This document shows, piece after piece, positions 1-13,364 of a stretch of DNA of 64,000 nt. The stretch is taken from positions 6,552,501 through 6,616,500 of the forward strand of contig NC_073351.2 of the NCBI RefSeq assembly GCF_027580225.2. Reading direction: 5' to 3'. The notes beneath the pieces are model-generated. The model saw only the letters and a program-made list of their open reading frames with translations, made no database searches and had not been told where the DNA came from. The DNA comes from Misgurnus anguillicaudatus. Lineage: Eukaryota > Chordata > Actinopteri > Cypriniformes > Cobitidae. The translations under genes and the position numbers were made by a program. Numbering within the stretch: the stretch's first letter is position 1; each line of letters starts with the position of its first letter.

Positions 1-900
1 ATATAGTTCAGTAAGTTCCTGTAAGTGTGCATACTGTAAAGTGCAATCAGTCATTCTTTTATTTCTTCAGTGTTGAACTGTTTAAAAGAGTTTAAGTCTG
101 CCATACTCACATATGTAGAGATACTGAATGTCCGAACTTGAATGGTTAAACCTCCAGTCTAACTGTTCAATGTCAATCAGCTTGGGTTAGTTAAGCACAC
201 TGGTTTCAAACGTTCTCTTAGGCATTATGAAAAAGGTGCATATAGTTATTAAACACTTCCTATTTTGTATTTAGTGTGCTATATCAGGTCATTACGTATG
301 TACTGAAGCCTGGCCCCTTGTTGCTAATATCATCACAGTAACCGCTTCACCATTTGTATCATTCCACCACCTACTGGTCATTTTATAATTAGTGAGGGAG
401 GCTTCTTTCTTGAGCCATATACTCACATATCTGTAATTGGAAAAAGCTGCCACCAGAGCGAATGGTCACATACACAAATCCACAGGCACAAATGCTGTTT
501 TTAAACACTTTCCGTGTGTTCCAGCTCGTGAATCAATCTGTGAATCCCAATCGGAAGTGATTATCCCTATGCCCTAATCCCTTCGAAGATCAGAGCTCCT
601 GGATATAATATTTCAAGGGAGTAGCGCAATCATGCCACATCGTGTGGACAATTAAAACACACTTGGTGAATAAAGCAATGAAAACAATCATTTGCTCTTT
701 ATCTGTAGTGTCTGTTTACGCATCTCTTCTCCCTGAAGTGCCCTCAAAAGGACTAAAAAGTGCCATTTGGAACTGGTAAGGTAAGGACACTTAATTACTT
801 ATTTTCACGTTGTGAGATATCACCACTGATTTTTATAAGCAGCACGCAGAAACATCTCTCTGACTTATTAATAAAAAAACTGGATTTTGATTAAATGGAA
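1..900. other. Non-coding, no recognised element
   Basis: AT-rich sequence with no long reading frame and no terminal repeats I can pair. A short stretch near 668-690 (gaataaagcaatgaaa) resembles part of the hAT element at 35924-37381, so old hAT debris is possible. Nothing else is supported. Confidence 0.4.
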
Positions 901-961
901 AATCAAAAGTATATAAATATAGTTTTATTAACTTTTTCCTCGTGCCAACAATAAAAAAAGA

Positions 962-1880
962 CTAAATATGAATTAAAGAAACAAGTAATAAATTCATGAG
1001 ACCAAATACTGCTGGTCTGATCAACCCTAAACAAATAAAATCTAAATTTTGACCCATCAAAGGCGGATACATCAGAGCTAGCTGGAAATTATAAGTGTCC
1101 GAGATCAGGCTGTGGTCAGCGGGGTGAGCGAACAAAATGTTCCTCCATTTCTCTTTAGGCCAGTTGATGTGTTCTTTGGCAAATTGTAACCTCTTCTGCA
1201 CATGCCTTTTTTTTAACAGAGGGACTTTGCGGGGGATTCTTGAAAATAGATTAGCTTCACACAGACGTCTTCTAACTGTCACAGTACTTAATGGTAACTC
1301 CAGACTGTCTTTGATCATCCTGGAGGTGATCATTGGCTGAGCCTTTGCCATTCTGGTTATTCTTCTATCCATTTTGATGGTGGTCTTCCGTTTTCTTCCA
1401 CGTCTCTGGTTTTGCTCTCCATTTTAAGGCATTGGAGATCATTTTAGCTGAACAGCCTATCATTTTTTGCACCTCTTTATAGGTTTTCCCCCCTCCAATC
1501 AACTTTTTAATCAAAGTACGCTGTTCTTCTGAACAATGTCTTGAACGACCCATTTTCCTCAGCTTTCAAATGCTTGTTCAACAAGTGTTGGCTTCATCCT
1601 TAAATAGGGGCCACCTGATTCACACCTGTTTCTTCACAAAGTGATTGAATGCCACACTGCTATTTTTTTGAACACACCCCTTTCAACTAATTCAACTAAT
1701 TGCCCAATTGCACAGCCTTAAGAGCGTGCATATCATGAATGCTGGGTCTTGTTTGTTTTCTGAGAATCTACTGAACCTACTGGTAACTTGTTTGCCACGT
1801 AGCAATAAAAAATATACTAAAAACCTTGATTATTCTGGTTAGTCACATTGTACTGCTATTATTTTGAACAATACTGTACA
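962..1880 (-). mobile_element. Truncated Tc1-like transposon with broken transposase
   Basis: On the - strand, 1553-1365 encodes a Tc1-type N-terminal helix-turn-helix (MGRSRHCSEEQRTLIKKLI). The frame then shifts, and 1372 down to about 1135 continues with the second DNA-binding helix region and reaches the start of the catalytic domain (EKWRNILF). There it runs into unrelated sequence before any complete DDE triad, so the catalytic half is missing. To the right, about 1825-1878 (ending near tttgaacaatactgta) looks like a Tc1 terminal repeat, but no matching left end is present. Seen directly: frameshift and truncation. Known of the family: Tc1 elements are abundant and mostly dead in fish. 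This copy cannot make a transposase. Confidence 0.75.
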
Positions 1881-3200
1881 TATGAAGAAACATTATTCAA
1901 TATACTTGGTAACACTATATTTTGTTTAATAAAACAAATATTTACACTAATTTCTTTAGTCTGGCGAAAGCTGTCAATTTATATTTTTACGTGCAGTACA
2001 TGTCCGGACCTCGGCTGGTGCAGAGGGTTCATTTACTGGACCTCCACCAATTTTAGTTGAAGACCCCTGCATTAGGGTATTACTAGCCCACAAAAAAGTG
2101 ACAGCTAGGGACCATATTTGGACAGTTTTCATGCCTTTTGCTTATACAGTCGTTTGGTTTGGTAAGATGAAACAGATCATACCATATTAGGAAGATGTCT
2201 GTCAGTTTATTTTACTTTTTGGTGATCAATAGAAGGCATGTGTGATTTACAATCTGACCAGCCCATTAAATTATTTATCTTGACACTGATTTGGTCAGAA
2301 CATCAGTCCATGCTCTTGTCCTACTCATTTGTTCTGCTTCAATGCACCCATTTATACATCATTCAAACGCACACACGCACACAATACCCAACACCATTGA
2401 TTAATGATACAATAGACTGCTTAAATATACGTTTTTTTCTGAAATAGCATACGACACAGCATGCGTATTGCATGTACAGAATACCCAAATGCATACAGTA
2501 TACAAGTACCATTTGCCCTTTATTTGTAAAAAATTTTATGCAAGATCAAAATGATTTGAATGAATTTAACATACAACTAGAAGGGATATTGTGACAGGTT
2601 AGCTGTGCTTAACATTACATTTTAAAATGAAGGGCAGTAAATTGTATGTTGTACCCAATTATGAACCTAACCCCTGTCTCTCTAGGTTGGAAGCACAAAC
2701 TACAAAAGCAATAACATACTTTATTTATTTAGCACCTCTAAAGTATAAGTCTGCAGTTTAATGCCAGAAAGACGGGTTGGTTAGCAACATGCCTGAAGTC
2801 TTTGAGCGGTGATGTCACAATAGAGGCACTGGGGGAAGTGACTATGGTGTGTGTGTGTGTGTGTGTGTGTAGGGGGCAAGGGGGACGCCGTGGCCCTTAA
2901 AATATTCAGAACTATTGTGTGTAGTCAATGCAGTGTGCTAAAATGGGGCAATTGTCAGGAGAAAAAGGAGAAAGAGGGGTAAAGGAGAAAGAAGACAAGA
3001 AGGGAAACACATGCAATAGAGAGGTCATGATATACTGCCTAGTGGACTTTTATCATCATTCTCAATTCAGCAGGTTGCTAACATGTTTCTCTCCGAGCCG
3101 GAGTGGCACCTCCAGAAATATTCACAACCACATTAGCATTAAGACGTGTTTTTCTGAAGACTGCACGAAATGTGGTGAAGAGACGCGTCACCTATGACAT
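1881..3200. other. Intergenic sequence upstream of the vwa7-like gene
   Basis: No coding exon is recognised. It contains a perfect (GT)12 microsatellite at 2847-2870. The open frame at 2928-3197 has no recognisable domain and is probably chance. Confidence 0.4.
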
Positions 3201-3235
3201 ATATCTGGCTGTGGGTTAAAACCACACCAGACGCT

Positions 3236-3320
3236 CACTGCTGATTGGAGTTTGGCCCTGTCAAATAAAAAACACACGCTGAGAAACGCTACACTGAAAC
3301 CAAGGAAATAATTTAAAGAG
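3236..3320 (+). promoter_or_regulatory. Possible promoter and 5' non-coding exon of the vwa7-like gene
   Basis: An ATTGG (inverted CCAAT) box lies at 3244-3248 and an AT-rich AATAAAA stretch at 3264-3270. They are followed by sequence ending in a strong splice donor (AAAGAG|GTAAGTG, exon end 3320). A matching acceptor, ccactccag, ends at 4086, 19 bases before the first ATG at 4106. This suggests a short 5' UTR exon joined to coding exon 1. Transcript data would be needed to place the start site. Confidence 0.4.
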
Positions 3321-4105
3321 GTAAGTGGTAAAAATAATTTTCTATGCCTTATTTGTGTTTATAGTATGTGTAGTAGTGGGGTGAACACTATACTAGTGAT
3401 ATAAATAATATATGACTAAATCGGAAATTAATTGTTTCACACTTCAGTGGTTGTAAACAGTTGAATCAAGTCTCACCCAAACCTGACATGCAATAACAAA
3501 CCATTAAGGTTATTAATAAAAAAATTAAAATTTCTTTGTTTTGGTCAAGCATCTCTAAGAAGCACACTATGAAAGGATATGTAAATTTGTACACATCATT
3601 TTGTGTTATGCTTTTAACACATTATGTGTAATTTTTTGTTGATTTTGTGTTGAAATATAAATTCAACAATTTCAATAATAATACAAAGATGTGGATTAGG
3701 GGACAACACATGTTGTGTTGTTTTTAATCTTTGTGTTGTTTTTAATCTTTTGTGTTGTTTTTAATCTTTTGTATAACACTTTATCATTAAAATTATTTTT
3801 GAATGTGAATTACTGAAATTGCCTGCACAAAAAAATATGATAGGCCTATAATGTAAGGTTATTATATTTTGCTGCCACTGCTTTATTTAAAATGTCTAAA
3901 ATAAATGTCTGCATATTTTTTAGCATAGGCTAAAACTCTAGTACCACCAATAGGCAAAGCGAATGGCACATGTATCATGAGACAGTTCACCACATCCTGT
4001 ACATAACATCATTTTGTATAAGTCGTAATAAAGCACTTACCTCCATATCACACATTTACAGATGCATCTTTCTATGACCACTCCAGGTGTTTCGATCGGT
4101 GTGTA

Positions 4106-4333
4106 ATGATGTATGAAGGTGTGAACATCAGGGCAAAGACCCAACTGTGTGCATTGGTCCTGCTCATCTGCTTTGTGCCAATCTGTCAAGCCTTCCTGCC
4201 CAACTTTTGGTCTCGTGTACTGACAATGTCCTGGGACTCATACACACATCAGTACATGACTGAGCAGGCTGTACTTAACATCACTATAGAAACCCTAAGC
4301 AAAATAATGGAAGATGTGGATAGTGAAGAGCTG
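4106..4333 (+). CDS. vwa7: vwa7-like exon 1 (residues 1-76)
   Basis: Tandem ATGs at 4106 and 4109 open the frame; either could be used. A hydrophobic stretch (ALVLLICFVPICQA) gives a secretion signal, followed by FLPNFWS and the conserved YTHQYMTEQA. It ends after GAAGAGCTG at the donor gtaggt, phase 0. Confidence 0.85.
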
Positions 4334-7300
4334 GTAGGTATCATACTCACTAATGTTTCTGTAGAGCACTGTGTGAGCAGCACATAAGATCAAGGATTTG
4401 AGCACATACTGATAAAATATATACCCTGTAAAGCACCATACTGTAAGACAATTGGGATAAAAGCGGTGTGTTACCAGTGCAAAGGTTGTGGGTTTGATTC
4501 TCAAGGAAACATGCACACAGACTGAAATCTTAACTAGATTAATTTTAGCTAGCTTAGCCAGCAAGATTGTGTTGGTTCACCAGCATGCTTTAAGTAGATC
4601 CTTTGATAATATTTGAAAAGGCATATAAATATGATAAAGCAACTGAAAATAAACAACTACATTCATACATTCGCTCTTGTCTGCATCATCTCCCATGCAT
4701 TTAAATCCTTTTTAATTTTAAAAAGATGAAGAAAAATAGAAAATTAAAGAAAAAGCAAAAGAGAGAAAGAAAAAAAGTTAAATATTACACTAACAGGAAA
4801 TGAAATGGAAAAAGAGAAAAAAAAGTCAACAGCAAACAGGAGTCAACAGCAAAAATTTAAGTATGATATTGATAGTAGTTTTAGAAATAACAGAGGTAAT
4901 AATAATAAAAATGACAAATCAGTAATAGTGAGTCCATAAACCAAAATATGCATAGATGTGCAACCTTGTTATTACGAAATTATGTACCTATAGTCACGTA
5001 TATTTCTGTGACACTGACACGTTTTTACGCCTTTTTGCATTGTCGCTTCAGTTTAGGGTTATTTGGTGTTTGCGTTAGGATGTCACTTTAGGTATTGGTT
5101 TATACTATTTTTTTTCAGATTTATTTTTTATATTTTCTCATTTCTAAACCATTGTCACCTGGCATTAGGGTTAGAGTTGGGTTTGGGTAAGGATGTCCTT
5201 TTATGTAAATCTAACCCTAAACCGAAGCGACAATGGTAAGAAAATAGGACAAAACAGTTGAGTAACAAATACATGACAGTGACGCGTAAACAGAAATGTG
5301 TGACATGTTCACGCAAAAAGGCGGAAAAACGTGTCAGTTTCACGGAAAAACAAATTTATGTGGCTATAGGTACGGAATTTCATGATACTGAGTTGATATG
5401 TGATATCCGTTTGTAGTTTATGTTTTCCGTTATGTTTCATTGTCATCACCTGTTGTTAATTCAGTTAATTATCATCATCGTTATTGTATTCACCTGTCAT
5501 TCATTATGTTCATCATCCTCATTGTCTGTTATACACTGTTGTTTATCATAGTTTTTGTCCATTATTGTCAATGTCTACATGTATGTATGGTCAATGTTAT
5601 TATTCCTAATTAAAGTTTAAATGTTTTTGTATCTCATCACCATCCTCGTTTTTTTGCGCGCGTAACAGAAGGTGTGTGTGTGTGCGTGTGTGTGTCTATA
5701 TACCAGGGGCGTAGCCACGAGGGGGCCTGGGTGGGCCTTGGCCCCCTCATTTACATGTCCGGCCCCCTCAGATTTCCAATTGCTTAAAATAAAATGTTGA
5801 TTTCTTAGTCTGATTGATAGACTGACCAATCAAAATGCTGCGCAGTAAAATGCAGCTATTTTCAAACTTGATTGGATTAGCTCATGTCACTCGTTGTTTT
5901 GCATAACTTACGCTGTCATCTTCGCATGAAAGTTCATTAATATTCGGTGACAATAATTTTTTAAGGTAAAATGTAAGGCAACATAAACATTTGTTTAATC
6001 ATTCCTCATAACATTTTAAAGCCACGATCTACAGAACATCACACAAAGATATAACAAAAAAATTGATAATTAAAGGAACAGTATGTAAGAAATTTATATC
6101 AATTAATCATAACATGTCCCTGATATGTCACTAGACATTAAGAAATCATTTTCATTTCAAATACTTATATCACTGACAACAGTGATCCGGCCAGGATATT
6201 GTCATTTAAAAAGTGGAGTTGCAGCCCTCAACTAATGTTTATGTTGTCATGTTGTGTATTGGCCACCAGTTGTGTGATTGCAGTACAAGTTTTAGCCACA
6301 GGTTTTGTGATTGCAATACCAGTTTTGGCCACAGTCCTACATACTGTTCCTTTAAGCTTAAAAAATATTACAAATGTGATCCTGCCTTGGAAACCCCGGC
6401 TACAATTCAGTGTTTTTAATTAATTTTACGATTTAGCGCGTCAAAGCAGTCATGACAAAAAAAATGACAAATGACATTTTGTGATTGTTACTGTAAGTGA
6501 TAAAAACTAAACTTTATATACAATTCATTAAATGTTAATTTATAACAAGAAAAACGCTGAAATGTATTGTTTTATAGACACTACGCGTTATTATTTAGCA
6601 CAGAAATACCTGCTTGCTTGCTTTGACTTTGATCATCTCTATTCACTTTAGGTACAGAAACAACTGATGATTCTTATATTATTTATTTCAGGAATCTCTT
6701 TTCTATCATTAGAAAGTGAACACCGACCATTATATTAAAATCACAAGAAAGACAATCATGTCAGGCATAAATTAGGTTCTGTGCAGATATTTTCCGTGTC
6801 ATAACCGAAATTTAAAGACACTGCTTACCTGTTTTGTAGTTTAACTTTTGACAAGAAAACCACCCTTGTTTTAAATACATTTTAAAAACTTATACCCATT
6901 GAAAAACATCCGTTTTTTTATGTTTAGTTTGATGAACTCCTAAATATGAGACGCAGAGCACATAGCGTGTTCGGCTAAATTGCATGCGCCAGCCTCATGG
7001 CCAGAACGCAAACAGCGCAATATCAATGCAACGAGAAGCAATCCAAAATGTACAGACTTAAATTAGATCAGAATTTACGTTAATAATAAATCATTTAAAA
7101 AAAAATAAAATAAATAAGGTCAGAAGTAACAAGGTGCAGAACAAATTATGTGCAAAATGCCTGAAGTGTACGGAAACAAAACACAAGCCAAATAGTTAAA
7201 TCAGATAACCCCGAGTGATTTATAAATAAAATAAAATAAAGAAATTATTAAAAGAACGAAAGTATAACCAGAATTGCCAGCTTTGTCTTTTAAATGTAGA

Positions 7301-10300
7301 AACAAAGAGGCAATGGTTCCTTAATCCTTAACATAGAAACCTCTTATGGACGTGTAGCCCCGTGGGGTTGTTGGATTTATTAAAGCATTTTAAAAATATT
7401 TATTTAAAGCTACTTCTTCACATATTATTTGCATAGCATTATCATAATATGCTGTATAATAATATATTGGGAGAACGTTGTTATATGTGAAATCAGATAA
7501 TGTGTGCACCCAAATACGGCCAAAATTGAATGATTATCTTTTCATAACACATCTGCGACTCATACATATATATATGAGTTGCCCCCTCATTTTAGGATAG
7601 AACCCCCCAAAAATAAAATTCTGGCTACGCGGCGCCCCTGCTTTATACACACACATTTTAGGCACTTGGCAGACGCTTTTATCCAAAGCAACTTATATAT
7701 AAAGGAATATATATATATATATATATATATTCAAACATAATCACAAAAAAAACTTCATACAAATTGATCTATAACTCCCAGCATGCATTGCTGCACGAGT
7801 TAATTAAAAAAATATATTTGCTCTTATTTGTTTGTTATAGTATACTGGACTTGGTCGGGGATTTTGGCATGCTGTGGGTGACGTAGCAAGGACCAACGCA
7901 GACATGGACTTCCTGAGCGCCACGCGGTCTGATCCAATCTATCACTTTGACTCTGAGCGTGTTACAGGAGCCACAGAGATGCTGCGGGAGTTCTGGAAGC
8001 AAACGGTGCTGCTAACCAAATCAAAAGAGTACCAGGGTGCCAGACAAAGCCTGGGCCAGCTCTTCCACTCACTACAGGTAGAACAAATAGAAAACATATT
8101 TGGATGCTTTTTACACTTCAATTACACAGTTTTTTAGACATATGAGTCAAGATATTTGTAGCATTCATGCATTTCTAAATATTGTAGTTATAATACCTGT
8201 ACGAAAATTAAGCATGGTTTTACTACAGTTAAAACAAACAAAAAAAGAACATGGTACTGCAATAAAACCACCCTTATGAAAATGAATCATGGTTTTATTA
8301 TGGTAAAAGTGTAGTAACCATGTTTTTTTTAATCTATTGATTATATCAGCAAAACCATGGTTTTACTACACTAACCATGGTTTAAGGTTACAATAAAACC
8401 ATGCTTAATTTTCGTAAGGGTAATGTTAGCAATCAACTTTATGTAATACAAAATGTGTGTGTAGGACTTCTACAGTCATAGTAACTGGGTGGAGATGGGT
8501 CAGCAGGCAATATATCTTCACCTCCTACATCCCGAAGAGCCTGCAGTACCTGTGGCCTCAGGTGAATCTCTCTTCTTGTTTACCACACCAAATCACACTT
8601 CCATCTGCTCAAAATACTGTTTTTTAGTTTGGTTGCCTTTTACAGTAGACGTATTTGTTGTTTTCAGAGGACACTCCTACCTGTGCAGAGTGCTACAGAT
8701 ATAGCTGTTATAACAATTTTCTGGAGCAAATGATTCAGCAGACAAAGCCACTACTGACTACTGGCTACTTCAGCAGCTTCCCGGCTAAACCACCAGGTAT
8801 ATTTCAAGTTTTGAATATCACAATAAATCACAATAAGTCGTAAAATTGTTAAACTTTTCTTTTGATTTTGGGGTGATTTATGATCTTTGGATATCCCTGT
8901 CTATTAGATGGTTAGATTCGGTTATGTTTATAGTGAATATTTTGTTAGATATAAGAAAAGTAAAAGGAGATCCTATTAAAAAAAGGCAAGTGTAGCCACG
9001 GTGGGATTCTGGACAGCAGTCGTCACCAAGGAGCTGCAGGAGGAATCAACAAAGACAGCACATCTCCTCTTTTCTCCCCTCATCACTACCTCCATAAAGA
9101 GGCTGCTCATCTGGCTACCACGGCAACCCTTAGAGTGCTCCAAGACCTCAGAGATGAGGTTGGGCCCAAAAGCTTCCTCAGGTCAGAGGTCAATTTAATT
9201 TACCTCTACAGCAATTGTTTACAGTGATCTGTTTTCCTCTAGGCACCGCAGTGAATGAGAAGAAAGTATGGTGGGGTGGATCACGTGTTGTCTTTTTGTT
9301 AAGAATGAATGTCAAAGAGAAGCTAACAGACAATGACTAAAAAACACACATTTTCTTTTTAATCTAAAGTCTGTAAAAGCTTTACGATTAAAAATAAGAA
9401 TGCTTTTTAAATAAATTCATTTTTGTGGGTTTACTAAATGATCCACATGCTGGATCTGTAGGCTCTTCAGTGTCCAGCAGCCTCCAGCTTTGGTATTTGT
9501 CATGGACACCACCGGCAGCATGTTTGAAGAGATCACAGCCGCCCGTCTCCGTGCGCTCTCCATCATACAGGTCCGCAAAAAGAGTCGCAGAAGCAGTCTG
9601 CCCGGCACCTTCATTCTGGTACCCTTCCATGACCCTGGTTAGACTTGATGTATATATTCAATTAAGCTTCTGTGTGTTTTATACAGTTACAACTGTGACA
9701 GTTAATAAATGTCTGTTGTATCTCAGGTTTTGGTCCGGTAAGGGAAACTGATGATCCTCATGAGTTTATGCTATACATGGAGGATCTGATGGCTCTCGGT
9801 GGTGAAGATGAACCAGAAATGTGTCTCTCTGCCCTTCAGGTAACTATGACAGATGCATGAAGATGCATACAAAGGTCACTCATAAGTAGTCTGCTGCATG
9901 CACACTACCAGCAACGTTATCGATGTGTGTCACCAGTCTCTTTCAATAAAGTCGGAGGCTTTGATAGATGACGTGCAACATGATCCCACGAATTTCCGTG
10001 AGATAGTCACAGAATTTTTTTGCTCCTTTTCCGTGGCATTCTCACGGATCTCCGCATTTTTCCACAGATTGGTTACTTAACTGCTTTTTCCTATTTTCAA
10101 ACCATTGTCGCTTCGGTTTAGGGTTAGATTTGGTGTTTGCATAAGTATGTCACTTTAAGTATTGGGTTATACTATTTGTTCTGCTTTATTCTTTTATATT
10201 TTCTAAACTTTAAACAATTGTCGCCTGGCGTTGGGTTTGGGTAAGGATGACATTTTATGCAAATCTAACCCTAAACCGAAGCGACAATGGTAAGAAAATA

Positions 10301-13300
10301 GGACAAAACAGTTAAGTAACCAATCCGTGAGAATAACACGGAAAAATTAGCAAAAAATTCCATGACTATCCCACGGAACTTTGTGACATCAGTTTGTGAC
10401 GTGAATTCCATGATTCACTCCTATTGGTAGTTGCTCCCGAAAGTCGCTAATCATTTGCAAAAAGTTAAAGGCTTTTCAACATTGTTGCACTCTGGACACT
10501 CCCTATCTTGTCGCCAATGCTCATTGTCCCTCATGTTGCTGGAAATCGCCAGTTCTCCATTAAAATGAATGGAATTGTCTCACAGTCCTGGAAGCAAAGC
10601 TTGTGTCACAGTAAAGGGTACTGTGATGATATTATAAGTGCAGGAAGTGGAGGAAGAATTGGTCCTACCCAGTGATGTTTAGCAGCATTCATGTCATCAT
10701 GAAGTTGTTTGAATAAAGTTCAAGATAGTTAAAGAGAAAGTTAAAATGAAATCTTTTAGGTACAGTTACTGTATATATTTTCTAATGTGTAATATATTTT
10801 CTGTGTGTTTGTGTCTCCTGGTCAGCTGGCTTTGACCCATTGCCCTCCACTCTCAGAGATTTTCGTATTTACCGACGCCTCCCCTAAAGATTCTCATCTG
10901 CATGGTGCAGTTCAGGCTCTCATACTGGAGAAGCAAACAAAGGTAACACACATGCACAATTCATACACACAGGAATGTTTTAGTAATGACATGTGGCACT
11001 TTAGCTATTTTACCTTTATTGACAAAACTACCTTTAAAGCAAACACACAATAAAAACAAGGTTTAGGCCCTGTTTACACATACATGGTTATTTTGAAAAA
11101 CTGAGACATTTCCCATCTTTTGCGCCCTTCGTTTACCCGCAAACGGAGAACTCGCCTTTGAAACCGATTCTTTCTAAAAACTCCGGCCAGAGTGGAGATT
11201 TTGAAAATGTTCGTGTGTACGGTTGCATGTAAACTGAGAGAAACCGATGTTTAGGCAGGCAACATCACAGTATGCGCCAGAGCTCAAAAGAGGAACAGGA
11301 AGTGATTTGTTGCTGTTTTTCGGGATTCTGATTGGCTTACGTGGGCTTGAGCTTCTTGTTACACCATATATACACGGGTACGTGTCAATTAACACTTTTC
11401 TGAAAACTGACATGTGTACACAAAGTTATTTTTGGAACCAGAGAGGTTGAAATGTCCGTTTATGAAAATAGCCGCCCACGTGTAAACGTAGTCTTAGTAT
11501 AGAACTTCTATTCACAAATGTCCGTCTGCAAAAATTTCCCACACACTGTTTTATTTGTTTTGTTCAGTTTTTTTCTGTCTTTTTATTTTTTGTCCTAGGT
11601 GAATTTTCTCCTCACTGAAGATCCAAGTCTCACAGGAAGAGGAAGATTGTTGAGAAAGAGGAAGAGGAGAGAAACTCTGTCTCCAGATAGATTCTCTCTG
11701 TATTCTTCTCTTTCATCTGTGTCTGGAGGAATGACCATCTTCACTACAAAAAAAGACATTCACAAAGTGTCGGCTATTGTAGAAGACACGACCACCTCCA
11801 GTAAGGTACAATAAATCAAGAGGCCCAGCAGATTAAAGCATCTGTCTCTTTTAAGATTTAAATGGGGTCCTGTTGCTATTCTGGATTTTCACTCATTGTT
11901 GTAAATGCACTTATAAAATCATGTTAAAGGGCCAATATTCCATTGCTAAAAATCAGATTATTTGGTGTATTTGGCATAATGCAATGTGTTTGCCTGCTTT
12001 ATGATAAAAAAAACACATTATTTTTTCACATACCGTACATTATTGTAGCTCCTACATATTTAAAGATTACCGGTTTAATGGTTACAGCAATAAAAATGTC
12101 AGTGTCACAGCTCAAAAACCCCTGTCCATCATCAACCAATTTAATCAATAATGTGAGACAAACTCATTCATTCACATCTGCTCCCATGTGTTTGTGATGA
12201 CAGTGATTCATTGACTGAATTTAAATTTAAAAAATGTTCACTTGCTGATTTGTCCTGTGTTTATATGAAAATCTGATTTACTCACTTGTGTTTTATTTGA
12301 ACTATCTCACAACCCAAAATGTGCCATGATGAATGTTATTTATTTAGAGTTCATGCGTACAAAAGTGCACTTACATGTAAAATCAATTTTACAATTTGGT
12401 CACTATAACCGTGATGTAAATTTTTCATACCTTTTCATCTCTAGTATCTCCTCTGTGCCCGCCTTTCTGTAACACGTCGATTTGTACAAATCTCATCGTT
12501 CTGAGAAAGCACAGTGTGATCTGATTGGCCAGCTATTCAGTGCATTGTGATCAGTCGAATATCTCAAGTGCGTAAACGGAAATGTGACACTCCTTACCAT
12601 GTTTTGAAGATTAGCTCCCAAAGCAATAGTTACTACCATATCAATACGAGCCTGAATCTGACCCAGAAAACGCAGACGAAGCAAAAGTTACACCCTATAT
12701 CTTTGTGTATACATTAGGGCTATGTTATGCAAATGCTCCCTGCAGTATGACGTCCAACTGCAGGGGTTTGTTTGAACGAGGCATTGTGGATGAGGCTTTA
12801 CTTTTTAAAAGATCTCTTTTGGGCTTGAAACTTTAATCTTTGCAACTTTGCAGACCTTCTATATGCAAGACATATTTTAACACTCTAAAGACAAAGGAAA
12901 ACATGAAATCTGGGTAATATGACTCATTTAAAATGTCTTTTCTGTCTCTTAATAGGTGACTCTGCTTCATGTAGACAGTGGGTTAGATTCATCGAAATCC
13001 TTTAGAGTGGACAAAGCTGTGATGAATGTGAAGCTGCACATCACAGGCCAGATCATACACTGTCAGCTCATCAGCCCATCAGGTACACACACACACATTC
13101 TGGTTTTCATGTTTTGTGGGGACATAGACGTAATGAATTTTATACTATACAAACTGTATTTTCTATTCCCTTCCCCTAACCCAAACCCCAACCATCACAG
13201 AAAACTGCCTGCTACTTCAAATTTTTAATAAACATCATTCTATTTGATTTATAAGCTTGTTTCCTCATGGGGACATCAAAATGTCCCCACAAGGTCACAA

Positions 13301-13330
13301 AAATACTGGTATTCCTATCTTTGTGGGGAC

Positions 13331-13364
<34 letters not shown>

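Noticed and set aside
9388..9751. Overlapping frames around vwa7 exon 6
   Set aside because: Shadows of the true exon; only the phase giving DTTGSM fits its neighbours.
13165..13200. Telomere-like ccctaaccc stretch
   Set aside because: Short, imperfect and part of the interspersed GTGGGGACA repeat.
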